DNA of 64,000 bases from Eleginops maclovinus (GCF_036324505.1 NC_086352.1:10229001-10293000), one strand, 5' to 3'; positions 13,747 to 27,578 are shown, counted from the stretch's first letter. Translations and numbers: made by a program. Notes: generated by a model from the sequence alone, not told the origin.

Positions 13747-14375
13747 CATGGCTGGACTGGCTATCTGGCGTACCGGGCAAATCCCGCCAGGCCTTCCAAC
13801 GTTTTGGGCCTTCCCAGGGCCGGAAACAAAACATACATTATATATATTATATTTTTTATTGATTGCTACGGTAAAAACATGACACATCGTGGCCCATTGG
13901 ATGCTTCTCTTGAGGCACATTTGGCTAGTCCAATGAAATTCCTTGGTTCTCGAAGGCCCGCCCCTCCCTAGAGGCCCTCACTTGACCCAAGTCATCACCT
14001 CAAATTTTGTGTGGGGGTGTGTGTGTGTTAACATTCCATTCAGTAAGCTCACTAACAGTATGTGGATTGGAGCAATTTTAAGCTGAAAGTATAAAAACAT
14101 TTAACCAAGGAAATTATTACTACAGGTTTAATTTTATTCAGTAAGACTTAAAACATACAGTAGTGTGTGTGTGTGTGTGTGTGTGGTGCCTTAGCTTTGG
14201 TGTCAAATATTGCTCTGACTAGATTTGGTTTCCAACTTATATTGTTGTGTTTAAAGCCAAATCAGAACGTTGAAATGGGAGTGGAAGATTTATATATATA
14301 TATATAAAAAAATGGCGCTTGGCCCTTGGGTGATCAAAAGTGCCCGGGCCCTTTTCAGATGCCAGTCCAGCCCTG
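13747..14375. mobile_element. Non-autonomous hAT-type element with 8-bp duplication CTTTAGGG
   Basis: Inverted ends CATGGCTGGACTGG (left) and CCAGTCCAGCCCTG (right) differ at one base, with further imperfect match inward (ATCT..GGGC). The 8 bp CTTTAGGG occurs perfectly on both sides (13739-13746 and 14376-14383), which is the hallmark of hAT insertion. The 629-bp body has no transposase frame; it holds a GT microsatellite, a TATATA run and GGCCC-rich ends. It is a MITE-like derivative mobilised by an enzyme encoded elsewhere. Confidence 0.9.
14163..14185. repeat. (GT) microsatellite inside the hAT element
   Basis: A 23-bp GT run within the body of the 13747-14375 element. Confidence 0.95.
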
Positions 14376-14855
14376 CTTTAGGGCATTTTACAACTTTAAG
14401 GACCAAATGTTTTCAATAGGGGATATAATTAGGTTCATACTGGGTCGTTTATTTAGTTAAACAAAATTAACCACCGATTTACAGACGTCTCTTTCCCAAT
14501 GTAAGTCAATGGGAAAAGTCTTTCTGGGCCGGGTGACGTCACGGACTGATACAGAAGTTGTAGTACCGCCGTTTGAACGCTGCGAATATTTTCTCAAAGT
14601 CCTGAGCACTTCCTGGGGGCATGCTGTAGATTAGAATAACTACTGTAGAGATAGCGTACCATGCAGGTGTTATGCTTTCCTTTTCCCCCCTAAGCCATTT
14701 GTAACCATTATCTATTCTGTACTCATTATGAAAAATCTGAAATGCTAAGGAGGCTACTCCGTTTACGTCATGAAGTCATTCACATATTAACTGCTGCAGT
14801 GAGCAGGTTTTAAAGATATCAATCTAACTTACTGCTGTTGAATAATTATCGGCCA

Positions 14856-14870
14856 CCCCCCCCCCCCCCC
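14856..14870. repeat. C homopolymer
   Basis: Fifteen consecutive C residues; similar shorter C-runs occur at 31502-31512 and 43150-43160. Confidence 0.95.
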
Positions 14871-17545
14871 ATGATGTGTAGCTCATTAAGTGGTGATGTG
14901 TATTAGCAGTGAAACAGGAGGATGAGACGCAGGCCTGAGCGGCGAGCAACACGCATGCTGTGTGGCTGAATATCAACCCCATCACTGTGACAGAGATGAC
15001 AGGGAGAGCAGCTGCCCCGGCCCATCACAGCAATCAACAGTGCTCACACACACACTGTACACACACTAGCTTTCCGACACATCTCTCTATCTGGCCTTCA
15101 TTCTAATGGAAGAACTGGCTCGGCTTTTAAAAGTGGTAAATTAATCCCAATTGAAGGGAGGAGGGAAATCAGCATGTTGCTTAATGAACGTCAGGAGACG
15201 AGTAATTATGACATGTCTGGAGAATGTGACTCGGGCATGGAAATGAGCCGATCCAGACTGATGCGTTGGTGAGAATAGAGATTTATGGGATGGGGATGTG
15301 TCCGTCTTTAGCATGTACCCGTCTCTGGAGCGTGACTTGTGAATGTACATTAGCTGATTTATACGGTCTTTATTACAGGAGAGGAGGGGGGGCACTTAAA
15401 GAGGTCACCACATAAGCAGAACGTCACAGGTGCTTGAGTAGAAATGCATACATGTTTTTATATACATGGATGATGTGTTATATGATCACATAAGAGCATT
15501 TAATTGACCATATGTAGCATGCTCAGTATGATTTGTATTCTGCACAGTTATTCCAGAAAACAAAATCTATTCTGCTTTTGGATTTTTTTGTCTATTTCAC
15601 AAATAAGTAGTTTTTTCTTATCCACTTTTCCACCCTCATACATACCCTGAATTTCAATTCTGAAGTCTTTCAAAAGCAGGGAACAACTTGCACTCATTAG
15701 GCATGCCTTTTGTGTGACTCTGTTGTTGCCTTGGACTCTTTTTCAGTCAAAAAATCAATCCGAACAAAATAACCCGACAATATTTGTGTCAAAGAAAATC
15801 TTTTGAATTCAAATAATTGTCTTCACATTTTTTATACAAAGGCCCTGAAATACACACTTTAAAATCAGTGTGAGCATCAATACCTTCCCAACCCATGGTG
15901 TTGTACTGTTAATAATAATACTTTACCTTACCTCTCCTTCCCTCCTTGCTGTTTGTGAAATATGTTGAATTTGCCCCTGGCCTATTTTATCCGCTTGCTG
16001 TCTATTCCCTGAAGTCAGTAGAGTGTTTTTTTTATCACTGTGTTCTTCAGCTTTTATCTTCTCAACATCAGCCCAAAGTAGTTTCTTCTTCTGTGCTCTG
16101 TCTGCCGTATTAAAACGATATAGTTCCTCCCTCTGTTGATAATAAACCATAATTCCATAATTTCAGTATCTATGGACAGTTTTTGCATAAGCTTTGACTT
16201 CCTGGTGTTATTAAATAAGAGTAAGAAAACATTGATGCTGACGCTTTCCAAAATGACACCAACCTCACTTGAATATTAATGACCTATAGTTTGGAGCGTG
16301 CTTCCATCCAACTCCCGAGCTGTTCATTAGTTTTGTTTATAGATCACTAGAAGTTGGAGACGGTGTTGTTCCACTTAGCTAGAAGTCATCTATGTCCTCC
16401 TGCCAGCCTTCAGTGTTGTAAACACAGCACTCCTTGCCAAAGCACTTCCACAGATGGCTCAATGAAGCACTCTGCCTTGTTGTTCCTGTTTATTCAGCAC
16501 TGCTCATCCCCATAATGAAATAGCTTCATTATAGCAATTTGCACTCATTCAGCATTCTGGAGGAGTGAGCAGATGTGAAGTTGCACCGGTAAGCGTTTAG
16601 ACAATGAAGTAGTCCTGCTCCTCAAGAAACGACAGCCCGTCGCATGACACTGAAAATTTTCCATAATGTGTTTGTCAAATTAATTATTAAGGCCTCTCTG
16701 ACACATATCCAGATATATGCATGTGTTGTTCCGGTTGATTATGTCCCAGCTGACTAAAACACTGAAACAAAACACTTAAAAAGTTCTAGCTGTGCCACCG
16801 AAGGGGTAATTTGCAAAAAGCCGCTGGTTTAACAAGCTGTGTGTCACATTTCCCTGACCCTGTCCCTTATTACTGCAGTCTGACAGGTCATTGTTCTTCA
16901 TCTCCTCAAAAGTTGGACTGTTTTCTGCAAGTTTGGTCTCAGTCCTGTCCCATGCCTTACATTACAAATATTATGGGCCAGTTCTAGTAAGTGTCTTTTA
17001 ATGCAAATGATTGAATGATAAATAAAGGATCATTATGTTTTGGATTCACTAAGATTGTGCTTATTGTGATTGTGAGATTTACCCCTGAAAAAGAAGGTGT
17101 CAATACAGCAAAGGTGGAATTTGCAAGAGCCAAAACAAATATTGTAGTAGTGGCAGGAATAAATCATTAAAAAGTGTTGGCTTGCCCAATAAGTACAACC
17201 CGGCAAAACCAACAATTTGGCCAAAAATTAAGTACACGGTATACTGAATGGTAAGTTAATATTTTACAGGGAATTGTGTTGTGTTTTTGTTCCAACATGA
17301 ATGTGTCCCAATCATGAATAAAGGGTTGTATAACTAAACTTGTCTTAGAATTTTCAAGAAATGTAAAACTCTATTACCTATTACTATCTATTACTATTAA
17401 TCAGTCAACTCTTTGGGTACAACACCAACAATGGTAAGAATCAAGCAAGGACATTAAGCCTCAGAAAGGTCTTTCTCTGTTTGAATATTCTCTGTACTTG
17501 TTGTTTATATCCCATGTAAAGTAGCTAGTAGTTATGGCACAAAAA

Positions 17546-17761
17546 TCAGCAAACTACCCAAAACACCTCTGTTGGTCCTCTTAAAAAAGACCTGATGGCC
17601 ATTTCCTGAGCGCCCTGTTCAGGATTTATTTCATCGTCTTCAGAGCCATCGTAAATTACCCAATGATTAAGCAGATCCACAGTGATGTGTCCTCCAGGGA
17701 ATAATGTTAGTGTAGGACCAGCAGGTGTGGGTGGCCCATCTTTTATTACCGTGATAGTCAT
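17546..17761 (-). other. Unidentified 71-codon open frame, protein-like composition
   Basis: On the minus strand an ATG (preceded by an in-frame TAA three codons upstream) opens a 71-codon frame: MTITVIKDGPPTPAGP, TLTLFPGGHITVDLLNHWVI and YDGSEDDEINPEQGAQ, then SFLRGP and a WVVC end. The alternation of hydrophobic and acidic/proline turns looks more like folded protein than most chance frames here. I do not recognise the family. It may be a chance frame, an exon remnant or a processed fragment. No splice sites or polyadenylation signal clearly support a gene. Confidence 0.2.
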
Positions 17762-20700
17762 TTGTTTTTAAGTCACCATAAATTTCAGTTTGTGAGATTA
17801 ACACACCTTTGAGGCACTCAGCCATACTGCCAGGCTAAAGACTAAGAAGAACAACCTGTTTCAACCTCACTGATCCTCTCCAGGCCCGGTCACACCCCCT
17901 GGCGATTCAATACATCCTCTTATTAAAGCTTTGTGTTTGTCATTTCATGGCACCTCAAAGCAATGCGTGCCGGTTCCACGATACGCTGTTGTCAGAAAGG
18001 GAATACAATAGGAGAAAAGTCTGAAAGGCAATCGTACGCGTACGACAAAGTGAGTCATTCTCAAAATGCATCTCTGCCAAGTCTGGCTGGTTGCTCCATT
18101 GCTCTACTAACATTTAACCAATTCATATGTTGCTGCTGTTAGAAGTACAATACCTAATCTGTATGAGGAAGAAGGTGGGTAAGGAATGAGATTCATAATG
18201 TCAATAGGTCATGTTTGGTTTCCTTCCTTCTTCATAGTGAGATTCTACATAACGTACATACAGTAGACTCATGGGGAGATTGGGGACACACTGTATTTTC
18301 TTTTTTTAAACCAGGTTATTTATTTCTTGCCATTTCTAGCATCTGACAATTGCTTTGAATATCACCGTATCACTCATGCAGTATTCGCCCTGATCCTGCT
18401 CTCACCCTGAAAGGATCTGGAAAGTAATTTTCCTATTTCTTAAAGGTCATTTGAGAATCCAGCCAGATAAAAGCTTCACATCTGTCTCCATTCCCCGTGC
18501 CCATAAACAACCAGGAAATTGAAAGTAATATTTCTTGACAGAATGGCAAACCTGTCTGAGATGGATTTTCCATGACATTTGAGTACACCATCCTTCTGCT
18601 TCCTTCACTTTGGCAAATATAATTTCTGCTGGGCTTGTGTGGTGGAGCAGACTTGTTTTACAATCTGTATTTGAAAAGGATTCATTCATTCTGGAGAGCG
18701 CTCTATATTTCTCATCAACGACAGCAAAGCACAGGACTGTTTTCGAACATCAGAGGATCCAGATAGACTTTGATCCGAGGCTGTGAAAAGCCAGTCGGTC
18801 CGCTTGTCCACTGACGGATAAACGGTAAATCATGTAGAGGATGTGCTCTAACAAGTTTCTTAGGATGCACACTATTGATATTTTTTTCCACGTCTGTCTT
18901 CCACCAGTGCAGTTTACCTATAACACCTTTACTGTGTGTTTGATGCCGATGGAGACGTCTTAAAAAATATAGTGAATCAAAATGAGGGCTTGGCTTCCAA
19001 TAAACATCTTTTATAGGCATAACAAGGCGGTTCCTATAAAGCATGCAAACAAGGCTTTCTGTGTTCATACATTTAAGACGTTTGTAGACCCATGTTCTCT
19101 CTAACCATGTCCTCCTGATTGAGTCTTGTTTTTTAATTGTTACACCCTCAGAGAATCTTGGGATTCTTTTTGCTTGACCCCATATGTTTAGCATTCAGGG
19201 TCCAATATGAATGCTTCTGGACGGGCCTGAGGGCTTTCGCAGGGAGGCAGATGGTGGATTATCCAAACAAGCGGACAAATTACCGAGGATCCCCCTCTGT
19301 GCCGGGACACTGTTGAGAGCAGCAGACCTGCCAACAGTGGGTCAGCTGGCACCGGGAGCCGCTCACACACGGCCCTTTCTCACTTCCTGGCATCTTCATC
19401 CATCCATTCCCCTTATTTTCATTGCCGACTCTTACTCATTCCTCTCCCACTTGGCAAAGTCAGCATAAACAGGTTTTGGAAGAGTTTTTTATAGCACAAT
19501 TCCCCTTTTTTTGTCTAGGTGGAGGGTTTTCAAGGACTTGTTTTGATGATGATCTAAAGTGAAGTCTGCAGATGGGCTTATTTTGATTGATTTCATCTCC
19601 CTCTGTTGCTCCCTCAAGGAAGCTGTGCGATCATGATGAGAGGGCCAACAAATGGCCCGTGTTCAACCAGAATCTATTGTAGGAGAAACAATAAAAACAA
19701 GCTGCCATTAATTCTGCTGGGCTCCATTTTTAGGACAGCCACATACAAGGATAATCTGGTTTAGCACTAACAGTTCTGGTAAGCCATGTGTCGCATTCCA
19801 GAAAATGTTCAGAACGCTTAATCTTCTATGGTCATACAATAGACCTCGATGGGGATAAATGATGCTTTTAGTACGTGAGTCTTGAGGCTTAATAGTGATC
19901 AAATGCCCCTCTTCTAATTGAATTGTCCTGCAGGCATTACATGGCCTATGTAAGTGTATCAGGAGCCATGGGGAGGCTGCAGATCCAGTTCAAAAAGACC
20001 ATGAATGGCTAATGAATGTTATAAATGAAGCCTGCTAATGCAAGCAGACAGCCATTCAAATGCGACCGTTTCAAGGGAACAAAAAGCGTTCCCCCCCCCT
20101 CATTCGCAACAACTGCTTCATCCATCCACGTGTTTATTCATGAGTTCACCGAGTCGTCAATATTCCTCAGCCGCTCCTGCCACTCCACTCTGACAGGACT
20201 CGCTGCTGAGCTGAGCTCCCTGTTTCGCAGACTGCCAGCAGAAAGGTCAGACATCATTGAGCCGGTGGAGAATGGAGTTTGCCGGTGCCACATCTTCCGC
20301 AGTGTGTCCTCAAGAATTTACACAACAGCAGCAGCAAATGTCAGTACACAGAGAGCACAGTGATAAGATGCTTCCGACATTATTCAGTGATTTAGAGGAA
20401 TTAGCGATGATGCTGTTTCCGTCATGACTGTGTACGCTCTCAGTTTTTCCTTTGGCTCTAGCGTGTGAAGGAACAAGTTCTGGAGACTCTGAGCCAGAAA
20501 TTAAAACGGCCCCTCCTGTTCCTGACAGGATTCTGGAAGCTTCCTGTGTCTCAGCAGGAAGTGCAAGAAGTCAGACTTCTTAGGCTTTCATCTCCACGCC
20601 CACAGGACTGAGGCTCTGTCTCCATGTGTTTAGCTGGCTGCTCCACACACTGCTGCAATATTCTGCCTTCATTTGTTAGTCTGCCTGTACAAACACACGT

Positions 20701-20771
20701 AGTATTACAGTCACACGGTATACACTCCAAACTCCCACTCAGCATAAATCAAAAGTTTCTAACATTCAGAG

Positions 20772-20803
20772 ACACACACACACACACACATACACACACA
20801 CAC
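20772..20803. repeat. (AC) microsatellite with one interruption
   Basis: AC run broken by a single T at 20791. Confidence 0.95.
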
Positions 20804-23202
20804 TAACATTTCATCATCTACCTACATTTCCTGTCAGATCCTTAGAGCCTGCTTCTCAAACTATGTTTTATTCACCTGAGAAAACTGAGAGCTGGAGTTA
20901 GAATTACACTTGTCAGAGGTTAACGGCACAACTGCGCGTAGCTGAGAGATTATGACTGTTCCACATTCATCCGCCTCACCAGTGTGGAATCCAGTGTGTG
21001 TGTGCTCCCCGAAGAGAGCGGATAAGCAGCCGTCATGAGGGAGGCAGCAGGTGCAAGAATGTGTTAGCAGCTCTGAGCGGGATGGGTCTTGTCAGCCCAC
21101 CCTTTGCACACTGTAAGGACGTGGGGGGTGGGGGGGCAGTGACAGCGTGACGTGACTCCATGGGTGTGTGAACTGTTGTCCATCCCTTGTGTATTGTACG
21201 GACATTTATGCCAGTCATGTGTGCCCCTCAAATATGCACACGTTACTACAGGCCTGATATTAGTGTGTGAGCCGGCTGACCTTTCGCTAACAGAGATTTG
21301 TTTGAGTGGAGTCGCCCACACAGCTGGGGGAGGAATCCAGAAACCTCCCATTTGCTGCTTCTCTCACCAGCTGAATACCAGGCCAGCAGCAGATATGTAT
21401 CCTTGTGAGGCCCTGCGTGGTATTTTAGACCTCAGTAATGGATGGTTTTACTCTACAAGGTGGAGTTTTTTTAGTATGTCTCTTTGTGTGTATGTGAATA
21501 ATTATGGTAGAAAATGGGCGGTGTGGTTCTCCTTTTTCGTATAGCATGACGTGTAGAGAGAGATGGCTTGAATCAACACTGGCATTCCTTTACGAAACAC
21601 GCTCGGCAGCTGCTCACAACCCTGTGATAACACGCTCCCGGCCCCGGTGACAGAGTGAGCTTTATCCCGCTCGATGGTCAGGCTCTTTGGGATTTGCTTG
21701 CATCCACATTTTATGAGAGAGGTTTTGGCGTTGAGGAAGGCATTCCTGCTGGGGTTGAAGGATGCAGCCAGACCACATGGAGGATGATTACACTCCTGAG
21801 GGAAGCAGCGGATGCAGGGAGAGATGGAAGCCTCGTTGGGCACATCACTGCTGCATGTTCACCTACTTTCGACCATTAATTACCTACCTATTAGTCATAT
21901 TTCTTATCTTTTCTTACTTGATTTGTCTTTGAAATCATCAAAGAATAAATCTCCTACATAGATAATCTTCATTTTTAAACTGCATGGTCATGAGTTAATG
22001 ACTCCTAAGCAAGCTGATCTCTTTAAACTAGCCCTTCAACTCTTTCTGCTACCTCAGAGGGGTGACCCATAGCTTGGATCTCTTATCATTCTTGTACTGC
22101 AGTTTGTCTACCCACAATGACAGAAGCACGTTATTGGATCCGGGAAGGGGATGAGGCAAAGATTACTCACTCAGCATCATACATTTTTATTGGCATGAGT
22201 GTTTTTACGGGATTGCAATTGACTTTTTAAATGCTTGGTACAAATATACTCTCTGGGACATTGCCGTGCAACTCCCCAACACGATTCCAGGCAGATGTTT
22301 ATGACTCTCCTGCAACAGTGACACTGCCTTTCCTAGAACTCTGTGCTGGCAGAGATCTCTCCCTCAAAGTTGTAGTTTCTTTTGGAGTGTTTAATTTTTT
22401 TGGGGCTTGGGCTATAAAAGGCAGTGGTATGCTGACGGATGTTTGGCAGAGGTTTCCCTAGCGACTAGTGCTGCTGCTGTTGGTGGAGAAGCCCACGTGG
22501 CGCGCTGATTGCACATGTCTGGGGCCCGGCCAACATAGAGGCGTCATAAAACTCAGGTATGTGGCCTTGCCCAACAGACACTGACATAGTAATATTGTGG
22601 TGTAATCATTGTTCAGCTATGAGACTAATCAGGCATCGTGTCTTTATTTAGTGTGTGCATTAATATTTTACTCTTACATTTTGAACAACAAAACTGAATA
22701 CAGCAGGTGGAAAGCTAGGTAATATTAGCTGTTAGCTCGTAGCAGCCAGTGAGCAGAGGTTCATATTGGGATTACAGTGTGTTAAAGCTCTACTAAAAAA
22801 GAAGAAAAAGTTATCATAATGTGGTTCTAGAAACTGCAAAGCCAGTTGTTTGAGTGTGATGTTTTAACAGCAATTTAAAAAAGATATTAGACAGGAAATA
22901 AAGGTCTTTAAAAAAAACAGGCAGCATTGAAATGGTTGGACTGTAGATGAATTTAAGTTTAAATGAATTGGATGTTTTTTTTCTATGTCACTGGTATTAG
23001 TAGAGACTGCTTAATTTCTGGGATTGTGTAATCCCTATTAGTTAAAGGACCTCAACATATAAAGATTGATTTGCTCAACATAATCCTATACATATAAGGT
23101 TGCTTTTTTACGACATGAATTCGTAGTGAAAGTGATAACATTTTCCACATAAGTGACGAAAACGAGTGTAAAGAGATGTATGGTACATAACAAGTTATAA
23201 CC

Positions 23203-23412
23203 TACAGCTCCAGAAAAAAATAAGAGACTGTTTTGTCTTAAATCTTTATCTCTACATGTACGGCAGCCATTCCAGTTTCTGTTGAATTTCAAAACAGAGA
23301 ACAATTGTCAGTAGTTCATAGAATACAATAAAAAAAGAAAAAATAATTTAACTCAAAGACATGTCTTTAAATAATTAAACAGAGATTATTAAATATGAAA
23401 TTATTATTAAAT
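23203..23412 (+). repeat. Fragment of a fish Tc1-like MITE (CAGCTCCAGAAAAAA end)
   Basis: TACAGCTCCAGAAAAAAATA, then AAGAGAC, CTTAAATCTTTATCTCTACA and CAATTGTCAGTAGTTCATAG match my recollection of an abundant teleost repeat whose end is CAGCTCCGGAAAAAATTAAG. No matching right end was found, so this is a truncated or decayed copy with an approximate right border. Confidence 0.55.
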
Positions 23413-25368
23413 TAAATAGAGAAAATGATAATGCTGAAGTGGTCTCCTCCGCCGCTGCATTTCTATATAATATTATCCAAAAGGAGCGATGGTGTAAATA
23501 AGCACTGTTAAAGGAAAGAGAAGACAGTAATCAGAATTTTGCTGCATATATATCATATTTCCAGAAGCAATCACAGAGATCCGGCATTCAAAATTAAATA
23601 TGCTAATTCCAATGGCTTTTCTATTACGAGCTAATATTGGCAAATCAGTCCTTTAACCCGGGGTCACTGTGGAATAAGCCAAAAATCTTTAACTCTAATT
23701 CCACGAACCCTCCGTCAGCAGCCTCTAAACCAGTCCCGCTCCCGCAGTGTATCAGCCGCTGCGTGTAAATACCGTGTAAGGATGGCGGTGCAGCGGGAGG
23801 TGTGAAAGGATCTGCTCATTAGGCAGCAATAGAACTAGCTTAGTCAAGGTTTACATTGCAGCTTGTTTTTTCCTGGGTAATCAGTTTTGTTTACAAGAGC
23901 TCATTTTCTACAGGGCCCCCTTGGGGACCATTTGCATTCATTGTGCAGTCTTTTGGAGGTTTTTGCTGTGTGGTTGATTCATTAAGGAAAATGAGTTTGC
24001 CTTTATTGGACAGCTCTTTGTAGGGTGTGCACAAAGCAAATTTGAAAAATATTTAAATTAGAAAGTTCATGTGCAGGGAAACTAAACTGATGTTTGTTAC
24101 ATGCTGTTATGAAGCGCAGGGATTTGTGTTCTGTTCTCTTTTGTTTTATGTGTCACCGTGAGCACACGTCAATGTTAAGTAGTTTACTCGTATATCAGCC
24201 TCAGTCGGCCAAACAACATGAATCCACAACGTATTCCTGACAATCGAAGCGACATCCTTTCTTTCTGCGAGTGTTGTGTCTTGTTTACTCCTCAGGGAAA
24301 GGTGCTCAGCAGTATTGATATGTAAGCCCTCCCCATGAATTTTAAAGAGCTTTGATTAACACAAAGCCATGTGAAATACTGATGAAATTTCAGAATTGCA
24401 GCGCTTGAAAAAATGATGCATCGTCTCATGCCGTGTTGTCAAATATTGACTTAAATGCCAACAAGGGATCTAGATTCTGATTCTGTATGACGAATCAATC
24501 AAATAGCTTACTAGAGCAATGAAATGTCAGGGGTAGGAAAATGTAATAAAACATTATGAATTGAATGACAAAATGAAGGGTTTAATAAAAACTAAATTCA
24601 GTTCATGCCGTATGACAGGTTTATAGCCACAGAACAAATGGGAGATAACGTTCAGCATAGGTTAGTTAGTTATTTCAAAGAATGCCAACAATTGTTTTTT
24701 TAATGTTGATTTTCTTTCACAGCATGCTGGTTTTTCTCACTTATGGTGCCTGTAGCATTTTAAGTTTTATGGTGAGACCAACTCTGTCAGCATGTTCTTT
24801 TTCCTTCAGCGTGGATGCATCTTAAAAGTTGGTAAAGTTGAGCTTGAACTCGATACCCTGCATACCTTCCATGTCCTCTGAGACACATTGGTGCAGAAAA
24901 TAATGCAAATGGCCATCTGCTACTCTGCGTTCGTTCCTCCCGTCTGTCTCTGTACAGGTTCGCACTCAACTGCACCTGCATGGAGCTTGGTTAGCATATT
25001 TCTGCCAACTGGTTAGCATGTGGGTTAGACACATCAGTGGAGGACATATAATGACTTTATTTTTTACATTAAAGTAACATCTCTGTCTAATGTCCTGATG
25101 TTTTGGTTGCACAGACGAAAGCTGATGCATATATGTTTACATCCCTTATCTGAGTATGCTGTAGCTTTCCTGTTGTGTCTGCTTTGTTTAGCTTTATCTG
25201 TAAAGTTGCGGTTAGGTCATATTTCATGTTCCTCCCCTGCACCGCTCTGCATGCGCTGTCAGATTGAATCAGCTCGGACAGAGCTGAGAGGTCTGACTGG
25301 ACTCAAGAAGCTTCTCTCCGGGCTGTCGAGTGTCTGATGTAATGGAGGCTGAAGAGGACAGACTGCAG

Positions 25369-25372
<4 letters not shown>

Positions 25373-25432
<60 letters not shown>
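25373..25432. repeat. Perfect (AC) microsatellite, 30 units
   Basis: 60 bp uninterrupted. The poly-His/Thr and poly-Cys/Val frames across it are artefacts of the repeat. Confidence 0.98.
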
Positions 25433-25434
<2 letters not shown>

Positions 25435-25992
25435 CCACCAGTACTTCTGACTTCTGGTCACCTGGTAAAAAACAGCGACCATAGTGGGCAAACATTGTTT
25501 GGACAGAGCAGAAGAAGGTGAAGTGTATCATATTTATCAGTATGCATAGTCAGCATTTCGTACACATGGAGATGAGCTGGTGTAAACAACTAAACAGCCG
25601 GTTTAGTCGGATCCAGACACTTGCTCAGTAGGATTTAATTAGACTGTGGCCAATTGCAGACATGGAGCAATGTAGTACATGCAAAACAAATGAACTTTAT
25701 CCAGTCTCACAATGTGGAGTTGGAGTCTTGTCTAGCTTCATATTCTGAAGTAGAATACACTTTTTATGAATACAGAATTTCTGCATTGAGGTATATATTG
25801 TGTCAATATAAACTTGGTCTCCTGTGTGGGCGTGACCTTTCAACAGTCACATGGGGTCAGCCAAAAATACCATCCGGCCTTTTCTATGGAGGATATATGG
25901 CAAAGAAGTGCCTGCTGAAAAGTGTGAGTGGGGAGTGGGGGGGATTCTATAAGGGTACGTGGCTGAAGAGGTAGGACACGGACACCTTCCTT

Positions 25993-26218
25993 TAGGGCTG
26001 GTCCATACATTGATATTATGTCTGTATCATATCATGATTAAAGCTGCTTTACAGTCATTATATATTCACATTACTGATGATAATATATGAATTGCCAATG
26101 TGTAAGTATGTTTTATATGCACCATTACTGAACCCCAACCCTAACGTTGCAATATCAATATCACGGTATTGGTCAAAAATATGGTTACATTTTATATAAT
26201 GTAAATTGCCCAGCCTTA
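25993..26218. mobile_element. Decayed MITE with TAGGGCTGG-type ends
   Basis: The left TAGGGCTGGTCC and right TTGCCCAGCCTTA form an imperfect inverted pair around an AT-rich body containing ATATCAATATCACGGTATTGG. This matches the style of the common fish repeats starting GGGCTGGGCGATAT. The 8 bp on either side agree at only about five positions. Confidence 0.5.
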
Positions 26219-27578
26219 CCTCTATTCATAATGTCATTCTACTCAATAAAAAATGTCCAGTGTATTAAAAATAAATATATTTAAGGACACGAATAGGAAC
26301 CCATTTTAAAAATTTGAATGCCATATTTTGCAAATGTAGACTGTAGACAAACGATGCTACTTTTGGAAACACCTCTGTTGTTCACTGGCCCAACAACACC
26401 TTTGAAAAACATCCAGTTGAGGCTCGATCTCTCCTGTGGCACGAGTGGCTGTCAGGTTCCTATTGTTTAATCTGTTTGCGGTCATGTTGGGTTTTGCTCG
26501 TTCAGACTCCAACAGGGATCAGGTCACACACAGTCGTGTAAACAATGTTAGCAGCTTACAGTGGTAATCCACCCTTACTGTATTTACCTACCGCCCGTAC
26601 AGTCATCTGGGGACCGCCTACCAAAAAACTGCTCTAATCTGAAGGTCAAACAGAGAGCGAGGTCACTGCTATGTAACTATTAGCATTGCTAGAGCCCTAT
26701 AATGCACGTTTCCCAGAGGACATGCACGTCCTGGGAAGATTGGTAAACAGGTCACAGTGCTGCTCCAGCATAAGTAGCCTTCTCGGATAAAGGGAACAAA
26801 TCAATATCAAGCGTCCCAGCGCCTCCCTATCTGTTCCCTTTTAGCCCTAAGATGCAACTGTTTCCTTTTTTTTGGACGTAATTAATATTTGTGCTACGCT
26901 GTTGAACTAGTTACACCATTTTTCTTCTAATTTGCTGTAGTTTCACCCTTCATTCCATGCTTTATAATGAGCCGTGGCTTTGAAGTTCAGGAATAGTATG
27001 AGTGGCATCATGCTTTATTTTTTTTTAAGTGCTCTTAGGGTATATTTCTAAGAGTCTCAAGAGATTAGACATGCTGGCGTTTAAGAAATAGTGAAACTGA
27101 GGTCATACTCAGTTCAGGTTGTGTAATGTTGCCACAAGAAAAGGATTTGCTGCTGTCCTCAGTTTTAACCCAGTTTGGGAGTAAAATGTGTCAGCGTTTG
27201 AACACGCATCCATCCCCGCTAATGAGAGGCAGCCCAAGGAGAGCAGAGCGACTGTCAGCTCTGCTCAGCGTGGAGGTGATGGAACTTAATTTTCCTGCAG
27301 ATTTCTCGAATGCGGCTTCTGTGCGCATTGTTGTGCTGCAGGGAGAGATTATCAGATTATCTCACAATAAGGGAAAAAAAATACAACTTAAAAGATGGAT
27401 AGACTTAAAAGTATCAGCCGCTTCCCCACTCAGCACGGCACCTATTAGAGTGTACAGCTGTATGCTGGCTTTGTTTGAGTCTTAGCTTTGCAGAAGGCTG
27501 TTGAGTAAAATTGTTAGAGATCCAGCACCAGGATGATGTTGTGCTCTCTCTCCAGGAGCTACTGACTGGTTTTCAAAT
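26219..27578. other. Non-coding DNA
   Basis: No coding or mobile signature seen; the open frame 27126-27485 has no recognisable domain. Confidence 0.5.

Larger units (their letters stand above)
14384..25372. other. Non-coding DNA, no supported gene
   Basis: Contains the 17546-17761 and 18715-19194 minus-strand frames, the 20772 microsatellite and a Tc1-like fragment at 23203. Repeat-free blocks that look like candidate conserved elements are 16640-16800, 19560-19760 (GCTGCCATTAATTCTGCTGG) and 23830-23960 (with an ATTTGCAT octamer at 23930-23937). No SHF exon recognised. Confidence 0.5.

Noticed and set aside
18715..19194. 159-codon minus-strand open frame, the longest outside the transposase and repeats
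   Set aside because: No domain or family I recognise, and several unrelated frames of about 150 codons occur elsewhere in the window, so this length is within chance for 64 kb of AT-rich DNA.
23930..23946. ATTTGCAT octamer followed by CATTGTG as a Sox-Oct composite site
   Set aside because: The Sox half is inverted relative to the known composite arrangement, so the match is not canonical.
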